Shown: piece after piece, positions 25,582 to 32,811 of the stretch
How positions within the stretch are numbered: position 1 is the first letter of the stretch
Layout: each line of letters opens with the position of its first letter
The notes under the pieces: generated by a model
Told to the model about the DNA's origin: nothing
Database searches by the model: none
Seen by the model: the letters and a program-made list of their open reading frames with translations, nothing else
NCBI GenBank assembly: GCA_022821235.1
Contig: JAJEEA010000041.1
Coordinates: 1 to 32,811 of the forward strand
Length of the DNA stretch: 32,811 nt
Reading direction: 5' to 3'
From: Vicinamibacteria bacterium
GTDB taxonomy: Bacteria > Acidobacteriota > Vicinamibacteria > Vicinamibacterales > UBA8438
Translations under genes and position numbers: made by a program

Positions 25582-26286
25582 ATGCGGATTTGGATGTCGA
25601 TCGTGGTGTTCGCGCTCGTGCTGCCGAGCCTCCCGCACGAGGCCGGTGCGCAGGATCGCCGGCCGCACTGGGGCGTGTCGGCGGGATTCGCACCGCGCTG
25701 GACGGCGTCGTCGACGTGGGTGGAGCGGCTGTACGACGTGGGCACGATGGACTGGGGCGGATCCGACCTTCGCGTCGGCGTCGTGCGCGGGAGCGACCTC
25801 GGGGGTGACTGGGGCGTTGCGTTCGTCAGGCGGTCGATCGAGGACGGCGGGGTTCATGACGACATGCGGCCGGCGGGAGCGGACGCCGCGCAGGGCGATG
25901 GACGCCGGCCCGGCCGCTATGTCACGAGAGGCGTCACCGCGCAGGGGGTCGAGGTGCACCGGTTCGCGCCGTTCGGCGGCGCCATCGCGGACCGCGTACA
26001 GATCGGGTTGGAGCTCGGGGCCGGGGTGGTGGTGCTCGACGGACTGGCGGACCGGGTGGACCCCGGGTCGGGCGGCGTGGTCGAGTCGGTGCCGGCGGGG
26101 ACCGCCCTGGCCCTGCGAGGCGTCGACAAGCTGGGCGTCGACGGCCTGCAGCCGCTCGGCCGGCTCGAGCTGGCGGTGGCCGCGATTCCCGTCTGGGGCC
26201 TGAAGGTGAAGGTCAAGGGAGGGCTCAATTTCCCCGGCACGCAGGTCTTCAGCGTGTCCGTCCACTATCTGTTCGGGGCCTACTGA
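25582..26286 (+). CDS. Exported outer-membrane beta-barrel-like protein
   Basis: The 234-residue product has a signal peptide (1-24, ending HEAGAQ) and then alternating strand patterns with Gly and aromatic residues. It ends in GTQVFSVSVHYLFGAY, typical of a small outer-membrane barrel with an aromatic C-terminus. The ATG at 25582 follows AGGAG nine bases upstream. The repeat protein starts 11 bases after the stop, so the two are probably co-transcribed. Decayed copies of its 3' end appear at 28086-28209 and near 31355-31390. Function beyond an envelope role is unknown. Confidence 0.75.
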   Translation: MRIWMSIVVFALVLPSLPHEAGAQDRRPHWGVSAGFAPRWTASSTWVERLYDVGTMDWGGSDLRVGVVRGSDLGGDWGVAFVRRSIEDGGVHDDMRPAGADAAQGDGRRPGRYVTRGVTAQGVEVHRFAPFGGAIADRVQIGLELGAGVVVLDGLADRVDPGSGGVVESVPAGTALALRGVDKLGVDGLQPLGRLELAVAAIPVWGLKVKVKGGLNFPGTQVFSVSVHYLFGAY

Positions 26287-26296
26287 GGCGCGTCGC

Positions 26297-28072
26297 ATGG
26301 CTGTGAGTCTCCCGCCGGCTCGAACGACGGCCCGTGGTCGCGGACGCGACCGGTTCCGGCGATCTCGCGTGGTCCGGCTCGCGGTCGTTGTCGTGCTGGC
26401 CTCGTTGACCGGCGGCTCGCCGGTCGCGGAGGCGCAGAGCGGCCCGGCCGCGACGGGCGTTTTCTTCAGCTCGCGGCCGCCGAGTGGCGACGTGTACAGG
26501 GCGGGCGATCGAATACAGGCCGTGGTGACGTTCGCCGAGCGGGTCATGGTGACCGGCGAGCCGCAGCTCGCGCTCGTGATCGGACGCTGGATGCGGCAGG
26601 CGGCCTTTTCGTCCATCACCGTCGTCGATGGTCCTTACGGGTCGACGTATCTGTACTTCGATTACGATGTGCAACCGGGGGACGTCGATACGGACGGAAT
26701 CGGCATCCCCGGCCGCGCGCTGACGCTGAACGGCGGCGCGATCCGCGGCGAGGGAGGCCTCGACGCGAATGTCGATCTGTCGGCGATGGCCGTCGTCGAC
26801 GACGCCAGGCATCGGGTGAACGGCGGCCTGAACCGCGCGCCGTCGGTCGTCGACGTGTCGATTCGCTCCAGCCCGCGGCAGGGCGACACCTACGGTCGAG
26901 GCGAGCGAATACGGATTGGCGTGTGGTTCAGCGAGGCCGTGACGGTTTCGGGCGAGCCGCAGCTCGCGCTGACGGTGGGAAGCGGGACGCGTCATGCGTT
27001 GCACGCGCCGGGGGGAGGGGGAGTGCCCTGGCTGTGGTTTCAGTATGACGTGCAGGCTGGGGACCGCGACGTGGACGGCATCGGCGTTGTCCGCAGCGCT
27101 CTGCGCCTGAACGGCGGGGGCATCCGTGACGCCGCCGGGGCGGGTGCGGTCCTGAATCTCGGCGTCCACGCCTTCGCGGCCCACCCGGGACACCGGGTGG
27201 ATGGCGGCGCGGACCGCGCGGCGGCGGTGACGGACGTGTTCTTCGACTCTGCGCCGCTGATCGGCGACACGTACGAGCATGGTGAGCGCGTGTCCGTGAG
27301 CGTCTACTTCGACAAGATCGTGACCGTCACCGGCACGCCGACGGTGGCTCTGACCATCGGCGGGCTGACGCGGCCCGCCACCTACTACGGGGCGTCCTGG
27401 TCGGACTCGGAGGGCTGGACCGCGCTGCGGTTCCGCTACTACGTGCAGGCTGAGGACCGCGACGCGGACGGCATCGGCATCGCGGCGGATGCGTTGAATC
27501 TGAACGGCGGGACCATCCGCGACCTCGGCGGCGGCGACGCCGTTCTGCAACTCCGCGAACCCCCTGGCGCCGGCGCCCAGGGTCACCGGGTGGACGGCGG
27601 CGTCGACACGACGACCCCGGCGGTGACGGACGTGTACTTCGACTCGACGCCTCGCGGCGGCGGGGTCTACCGGCTGGCCGAACGCGTGACGGCCGTCGTC
27701 ACCCTGAGCGAACCGGTGAGGGTGGTCGGCGCGCCGCAGCTTGCGCTCACGGTCGGGAAACGCCGGCGAATGGCGGCCTTCGACTTCCTCGCCCGGAGCA
27801 CGGACAACGCGACCCATCTCTACTTCAGCTATTCGATCGAGGCGGGGGACGACGACGCGGACGGCATCGGCATCGGGGCCGACGCCTTGCGCCTGAACGG
27901 CGGTTCCATCCGGGACCGCGCCGGCAACGCGGCGAGGCTGGATCTCGGCCGTCACGCGGTTGCGGGCGCCGCCGGGCACGCGGTCGACGGCGGCGGGAAC
28001 CCGAGGAACGAGAACGACGGAGATTCGACTTCACCGCGCCGGCAGTCCGACCACGCTCGTCCGGGTCGCTGA
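26297..28072 (+). CDS. Secreted four-repeat protein, paralogue of that at 21912-23651
   Basis: The 591-residue product has an extended Arg-rich signal peptide (about 1-46, hydrophobic part VVRLAVVVVLASLTG). Four repeats begin at FFSSRPPSGDVY, IRSSPRQGDTYG, FFDSAPLIGDTY and YFDSTPRGGGVY. Each has a VTGxPQLALTxG strand, an acidic D-D-DGIG loop and a LNGGxIRD turn, the same architecture as the protein at 21912-23651. Unlike that paralogue it has no C-terminal hydrophobic anchor; after HAVDGGGNP the tail is hydrophilic and low in complexity. It is probably secreted or held by the barrel encoded just upstream. The sequence at its end (27976-28002) recurs exactly at 31535-31561, suggesting that duplication and recombination shaped this 3' end. 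The start ATG has GAGG nine bases upstream. Confidence 0.8.
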   Translation: MAVSLPPARTTARGRGRDRFRRSRVVRLAVVVVLASLTGGSPVAEAQSGPAATGVFFSSRPPSGDVYRAGDRIQAVVTFAERVMVTGEPQLALVIGRWMRQAAFSSITVVDGPYGSTYLYFDYDVQPGDVDTDGIGIPGRALTLNGGAIRGEGGLDANVDLSAMAVVDDARHRVNGGLNRAPSVVDVSIRSSPRQGDTYGRGERIRIGVWFSEAVTVSGEPQLALTVGSGTRHALHAPGGGGVPWLWFQYDVQAGDRDVDGIGVVRSALRLNGGGIRDAAGAGAVLNLGVHAFAAHPGHRVDGGADRAAAVTDVFFDSAPLIGDTYEHGERVSVSVYFDKIVTVTGTPTVALTIGGLTRPATYYGASWSDSEGWTALRFRYYVQAEDRDADGIGIAADALNLNGGTIRDLGGGDAVLQLREPPGAGAQGHRVDGGVDTTTPAVTDVYFDSTPRGGGVYRLAERVTAVVTLSEPVRVVGAPQLALTVGKRRRMAAFDFLARSTDNATHLYFSYSIEAGDDDADGIGIGADALRLNGGSIRDRAGNAARLDLGRHAVAGAAGHAVDGGGNPRNENDGDSTSPRRQSDHARPGR

Positions 28073-28085
28073 AGCCGGGGCCGGT

Positions 28086-28209
28086 GGCCGGCTGGCGTCG
28101 GGGTGGCCGCGATTCCCGTCCGGGGTCTCGAGGTGAAGGTCGAGGGCGCACGGTATCGCGCCGGTACGCAGGTCTCAGCCCGTCGGTCCACGACCGGTTC
28201 GGCGCCAAC
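28086..28209 (+). pseudogene. Decayed copy of the 3' end of the barrel gene
   Basis: The segment parallels the end of the barrel gene 25582-26286. The 19-base string GGTGGCCGCGATTCCCGTC occurs at 26175-26193 and 28102-28120. The following bases continue the similarity (GGGGxCTxxAGGTGAAGGTC, then the ACGCAGGTCT motif and a final TTCGG). No start codon or signal peptide accompanies it, and it ends just before the ribosome site of the next gene. It is read as the remnant of a duplicated barrel gene. Confidence 0.6.
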
Positions 28210-28225
28210 CGAGGAGGTGGCTCGA

Positions 28226-31200
28226 ATGCACACGCCAGCACGCGGCCGTCGACGCGGGGCGCCCGCCCTGTGGAGCGGCCTGGTCGTCATGATGCTCGCG
28301 GGTTCCGTCGGCGCCCAGCCGGCGGGCGATGCGACGGTGACGTCGTTGCCGGTGCCGGGCACAGCCGAGGGCATCCTGGACGTGGCCGGCTTCACCGCGT
28401 GGGGCGGCGACCGCGCCAGCCTGCTGCTGGACCTGGTGCGCCATCTCTACGCCGCTCCCGACGCCGACTCGCCCGCCGTGCGCGCGGTGCGGCGCCATGC
28501 GCGAACGGTGACCGAGTTCATGGAGGCGTGGCGGGTGGTGCGCGCCGCCGACGGGGACGCCAGCCTGGCCCGCGCCGCCGACGGAAGCGCGCGGCGCCGT
28601 CTCGAGGATCTGGTCGAGGCGGCCGGCTTCCGCCTGCGCCGGTCGTCGGGCGCGTACGTCGTGCGCGTCGACGACGGCGACGACGAGCGGGCGCGCCGGG
28701 CGTCGTTGCGCGCCGCCGGTCTGGCCGTCGACGATCTCGATCGCCGGCTCAACGACGGCGAGGCGCTGGTGTTCGAGCTGCCGTCCTTCGACGTGCCCCT
28801 GCCCCTGACGGCGGAGGTCTGGCACAACACCGTGTTGCGCGCGCGCGCCGGCGACCGCGCGCTGCTGGGGCTGCGTCTGCTCGCGGACCGGCGCGCCGCG
28901 CTGCTCTATCACGGTCTGCTGTCGATGTCCGCCGACACGCGGCGGTTCCTGGTTGCGAACCCACGGCTGCTGCGCGATCTGTACGAGGACCACACCGAGC
29001 GGCTGGCCCTCTACGGGCGCAGCCTCGCCGTCGCCGGCGACCGCGTGGCGGTGCCGGGCGGGGCGGACGCCGAGTCGCTGTGGCGTTCGCTGACCAGCGA
29101 GCGGGTCGACCGGCCGGACGACTTCATCGAGGCGGTGCTGCGGCAGGACGACGGGACGCTGGCGTACTTCTACGACGTCGTGGCCCATCTCGACGATGCG
29201 CACCGCCGGTTCGCGCTGACCTCTGGCTCGACGAGGGCGCGCGCCGCTCGCGCTGGTGGCGCCTCTACGACGTCTTCCTGGCTCAGACCCCGATTCTGCC
29301 CGAGCGGCCGTTCAACCGGCGCTATCCCGACCCGTCGGTGTTGCTGTCGGCGTTGGTGGTGGACCCCTCGGGCCGGCCGGCGCCGCCCGCGTGGCGTGGA
29401 CTGTGGGAGGAGGTGTTCTCGGGGACCGATCTGCCCGGCAATCCCGAGCGGGACGTGCGCGGGGCCACCGAAACGGACCTGGTCGATGCGGGCTGGCTGG
29501 CCGAGCGGGTGTTCGACCGGCCCGAGCTGGTGGACGACCGGGTCCACGTGCTGGCGTTCGCGCAGCGGCGGTTTCCCGGCGCGACCGCCGCGGACCTGCC
29601 GGACGTGCTGGTGACGTTGCGCGGCTTCTCCCACTTCCGCGCCCTCGTGCTGACGCTCGAGCGGACGGGGGTGCGGCGGCCGGCCGTCTACGCGGCCGCG
29701 CTGCGGCGGGCGGCGCGCCTCGACTCCATCTCCGACCCCGAGCGGCGGGGGATGGCGCTGTCGCAGTTTCAGGGGGTGCTCGCCCTCGTCGATCGCGCGC
29801 GTTACGCCGGCGCCCTGACCGATGAGGGCGCCGAGTCGCTGGTGTCGTCGGCCTCGGCCGTCGAGCTCGACCGCGACCGGGAGTACGCGGGCGCCATGGC
29901 CGACTGGATCGCCGGCGTCCTGGTTCCCGCGCTGGGAACGGAACGCGAGGGACACGCGGCGCCGAAGGAACAGGTCGTGCTGGAGGCCCTGGCCGGGCGC
30001 GGCGCGGCCGGCGGCGGGCCCCCGCGGGTGGTGGTGCCCTGGGAGGGGTTCGACTACGTGGCCGATCTCGGGGGCGCGACGCTGGGGCGTCTCGCGGCGG
30101 CGCGGTGGGCGCAGGGCGGCAACTCGCTGGACGTCGTGCTGGAGCTGTCGGCGGTGGCGGCGCGCATGGCGGCGGGGCCGGACACGCTCGAGGCGGTCCA
30201 CGCCGCCGCCCGCGAGCTGGAGTCGCTGGACGGCCGCCTGGTGGAGCGCCCGGCGGCGGGCTCGATAAACGTGGCCGACCATCTGTCGCGCGCGCGCCGC
30301 GATCTGCAGGCCATCCGCGCGCCGCGCCGCCTCGATCGGGCGGAAGACGCCGGCCGGCGCCTCCTGCGCCTGGCCGACGCGCTGGTGGGCGACGTGCTGC
30401 GGTCGCTGGTCTACGCGGGGCTGGTGGGCGATCCCGACAGCGGGGTGCTCGACGGCGGCGACCTCGCGGCCCGGCACGACTTCGGCGTCCGCATCCCCGA
30501 CGGCGCCGAGCGGCGCCGCGCCGCCTGGCGGTTGCCGGTGGCCCGGAACGCGCCCGACCGCCCCTGGTATGCGCACGGGGCGCTGCTGGGGCTCGATCTC
30601 GCGACGGCCAACCTCAGGCTCTCGCAGGTCGTCACCACGATGCCCCCGGTCCGGGAGGTGCTCGACGCGTCCGACCGCCGCGTGCTGGCGACCGGCGCGG
30701 CGCTCTTCAATCCGTTCGACAAGGGGCGGGAGCAGCTCGGCGTCATCGCGGCCGCCGTCGAGGCGGGGCGGGCGCGGGTGGCGCGCCTGTCCGAGACGCC
30801 GGCCGACGCCCGGGCGGTGGCGGCGGCGGGTGGCCTGAGCGCACGTCGCCGCGCCCTCCTCGACTGGACCCTGACGCACGAGCCGCAGCGGCTTGCCACC
30901 TGGTTCTCCCCGCAGGAGCTGTTCTGGCTGGGCTGGCCGGAGGACGAGGCGGCCGGCCGCGCCGCGCTGCGCGGCTGGGGCGCGCCGGCGTGGCCGGTGA
31001 CGGGCTGCCTCTGCCTCGAGACGCCCCCGGCCGGGTCGCGGGAGCACTGGACCGGCGTGCCCGGCAGCGGCATCGGACCGACCCTGACCCCGGACCTCGC
31101 GGTGTGGGTGGCGGCCGGGCTCGGCGGGCGCGGTCTGCCGGCGACGATCTCCGGCGAGGTCATGCAGGTCGCGATGCGCCACCTCCTCGACCGCGTCCGC

Positions 31201-31341
31201 GCGCGGCACCCCGACGACTGGCCGGCGGTGGCCCGCTACCCGTCGACGCTCGCCCCGGCCGATCTCGACGACTTCGTGTCGGCCCTGACGGGGGGCGGCA
31301 TCCTGAGACCGGCACCCGGCGAGGGGCGGGGACGGGACTGA
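28226..31341 (+). CDS. Large exported protein of unknown function, with one frameshift
   Basis: The intact product would be about 1038 residues. It has an N-terminal signal peptide (1-31, Arg-rich, then WSGLVVMMLAGSVGAQ) and a long, mostly helical body rich in Ala, Arg, Leu and Asp, with no family I recognise. The gene is split by a one-base shift near 29218: the first frame reads well to DDAHRRFAL, and the second resumes at LWLDEGARRSRWW. Adding one G at CTGAC to give CTGGAC restores a single frame (FALDLWLDEG). The start ATG at 28226 has a strong GAGGAGG site eight bases upstream. The stop lies 233 bases before the VWA protein, its probable operon partner. Other possibilities include a periplasmic chaperone or protease-like scaffold, none supported by motifs. 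Confidence 0.7.
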
Positions 31342-31349
31342 CGGCCCGG

Positions 31350-31561
31350 CGCCCGGGTTCTTCAGCGCGTCGGTCCCGACCGGCGGGGCCATCATCGAGA
31401 GGGTGCCTTGTCCGCGAGCGGCCCGGCAGCTTGGAGGACGGCGAGGGGATTCGGCCGGGTCGTGCGGTCGGGCCCGTGCCGTCCAGCGCGCGGCCGACGG
31501 CTCGCCGACGCCGGCTCGCCGGCGGTCCGGCGAAGCACGCGGTCGACGGCGGCGGGAACCC
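31350..31561 (+). repeat. Remnants of the barrel and repeat-protein 3' ends upstream of the VWA gene
   Basis: Around 31359-31393, GGTTCTTCAGCGCGTCGGTCC and a later GGGGCC resemble the barrel gene's last codons (GGTCTTCAGCGTGTCCGTCC then GGGGCC). Positions 31535-31561 repeat exactly 27 bases of the repeat-protein gene's end (27976-28002, encoding HAVDGGGNP). No open gene is present. The order barrel end, then repeat-protein end echoes the intact pair at 25582-28072. Confidence 0.55.
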
Positions 31562-31574
31562 AGGGGATCGAACG

Positions 31575-32804
31575 ATGACGAACCACTCGTGCAGTCCGAA
31601 CGGGACCGGCAGGCCCCGTGCGTCCGTACCTCCGTCCGGGCCGACCGGGCTTCGCGTCGCCGTGGTTGCCGCGGTCTGCGCCGTGGTCGCCGCGGTCTGC
31701 ACCGCCGCCGCCCACGCGCAGCCGGCGGCCCCCGTGCTCGAGGTCCTGTCGCCGGACGGCGCCCGATACCTGTCGGGCCGGGAAAGGCTGGCGGTCAGGT
31801 TGACCCCCGCGGGCACGACGGCGCGGGTCGAGTTCTTCGTGGACGGGCAACGCGTCTGTCTGCGCGAGCGGCTCCCGTTCGAATGCGACTGGGACGCCGG
31901 CGCCGGCGGCGACGCGCGCGTCGTGCGCATTCTCGCGACCCTCGCCGACGGCCGCCGGCTGATTCGCCGGGTGCACACGCCGGCGCGCGCCGGCTTCACC
32001 TTCCGGAGCGCGGTGGACGTGGTGCTGATTCCGACCATCGTCACCGACCGGCGCGGGCGATACGTGACCGACCTCATGGAGGACCGGTTCGAGATTCGCG
32101 AGGACGGGGTGCGGCAGAGCCTCAGCTACTTCTCGCCGCCGGCCGACGGGGGGCTCGAGCTGGTGGTCGCGCTGGACATCAGCGGCAGCATGCGCGACGC
32201 GATGCCCGCGCTCAAGCGCGGCGTCTCGACCCTGATCGGCACGCTCGACGCCGACGACGTCGTGACCCTGATCGCCTTCAACGACCGGGTCTTCGAGCTG
32301 GCGGCGCGGGAGACGGACAGGGCCCGCCTGCTCGCGCTCGTCGCCGGGCTGGAGACGTCGGGCTACACGTCGCTCTACGACGCCATCGGCCGATCGCTGG
32401 CGCTTCTGGGCAGAGAGCCGCAGCGCAGGGCGGTGCTAATGTTCACGGACGGCGACGACCGATCGAGCTTCTCCAGCCTGCAGGCGGTGGAACGGCGCGT
32501 CGAGGAATCGGACGCCCCGCTCTACGTGATCACGCTGGGCCGGCGCTCCGAGGTGCGCGCGGTGCGCGATGTCTCGAGGCGGCTGGCCGCGGTGAGCGGC
32601 GGCCAGGTCTTCTCCGTCGACCGGCTCGACCGGCTCGAGCGGGCGCTGGCGACCTTCGCCGGCGACCTCCGCAACCAGTATCTGCTCGGGTTCACGCCGG
32701 CGCCTGCCGCCGGCGTCGCCGCCGAGTTCCGGCGCCTCGACGTCGACGTCCGCGGCGGCAACTTCCGCGTGCGCGCCCGCGAAGGATACCGGCCGGCGAG
32801 GTGA
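31575..32804 (+). CDS. Exported VWA protein with VWFA-related acidobacterial domain
   Basis: The 409-residue product has a signal peptide (hydrophobic core about 27-46, ending AAAHAQ). A small beta domain follows at about 55-135 (VEVLSPDGARYLSGRE to RVEFFVDGQRV, Ig-like). Then comes the acidobacterial VWA domain (TIGR03436 type): lead-in VVLIPTIVTDRRGRYV and RFEIREDGV, the metal site DISGS (201-205), the SGYTSLYDAI helix and VLMFTDGDDRSS with the distal Asp, ending near NQYLLGFTP and VRAREGYRPAR. All metal-site residues are present. The family is abundant in Acidobacteriota and is thought to bind ligands outside the cytoplasm; the partner is unknown. The ATG at 31575 follows AGGGG. It is probably an operon partner of the large gene upstream. 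Confidence 0.88.
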   Translation: MTNHSCSPNGTGRPRASVPPSGPTGLRVAVVAAVCAVVAAVCTAAAHAQPAAPVLEVLSPDGARYLSGRERLAVRLTPAGTTARVEFFVDGQRVCLRERLPFECDWDAGAGGDARVVRILATLADGRRLIRRVHTPARAGFTFRSAVDVVLIPTIVTDRRGRYVTDLMEDRFEIREDGVRQSLSYFSPPADGGLELVVALDISGSMRDAMPALKRGVSTLIGTLDADDVVTLIAFNDRVFELAARETDRARLLALVAGLETSGYTSLYDAIGRSLALLGREPQRRAVLMFTDGDDRSSFSSLQAVERRVEESDAPLYVITLGRRSEVRAVRDVSRRLAAVSGGQVFSVDRLDRLERALATFAGDLRNQYLLGFTPAPAAGVAAEFRRLDVDVRGGNFRVRAREGYRPAR

Positions 32805-32811
32805 CGCCGGG

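Overview
The window is very GC-rich, densely coded DNA from a Gram-negative-type bacterium. Many products carry secretion signals, and outer-membrane barrels and a lipoprotein are present. The last gene matches the 'VWFA-related Acidobacterial domain' family, and another protein has a short N-terminal helical domain common in Acidobacteriota, so Acidobacteriota (perhaps Vicinamibacteria) is the best guess. No rRNA, tRNA, integrase, transposase or CRISPR array was seen.

Layout. (1) 87-770 (-): the N-terminal part of a PLP-dependent decarboxylase, apparently truncated. (2) 981-4899 (-): a four-helix membrane protein followed by a class A penicillin-binding protein, downstream of a near-perfect sigma-54 promoter. 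(3) 5638-6567 (+): a small protein, also behind a good sigma-54 promoter, whose C-terminal domain is shared with the CARF protein at 24023-25177. (4) 6435-8240 (-): a sigma-54 activator (receiver plus AAA+ with GAFTGA) without a recognisable Fis helix-turn-helix, preceded by a small helical protein and two exported proteins (8402-10464). (5) 10745-21822 (-): a tightly packed seven-gene run encoding a VWA-like lipoprotein, a four-helix membrane protein, a tubulin/FtsZ-superfamily protein, a giant Hsp70/actin-like ATPase, a single-pass PEGA protein, an exported probable outer-membrane barrel and a rhomboid protease. (6) 21912-23651 (-): a secreted four-repeat protein with a C-terminal anchor. 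(7) 24023-25177 (-): a CARF protein of the Cas_NE0113 type without neighbouring cas genes, flanked by copies of a palindrome GACAAGCTTGTC. (8) 25582-32804 (+): an outer-membrane barrel, a second four-repeat protein, a large frameshifted exported protein and an exported acidobacterial VWA protein, interspersed with decayed copies of the barrel and repeat-protein ends.

The most interesting unit is region 5. A tubulin-like protein, an actin-fold ATPase, a VWA lipoprotein and PEGA/outer-membrane components in one transcription unit look like a nucleotide-driven cytoskeletal machine spanning the envelope. It recalls the tubulin-like/VWA/OmpA membrane-remodelling system predicted by Makarova and Koonin, but with an ASKHA ATPase and a rhomboid protease added. 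The second theme is a sigma-54 module: the activator lies beside two sigma-54 promoters that would control cell-wall synthesis and the CARF-linked protein. Two large genes each carry a single-base frameshift, which could be real decay or assembly error.
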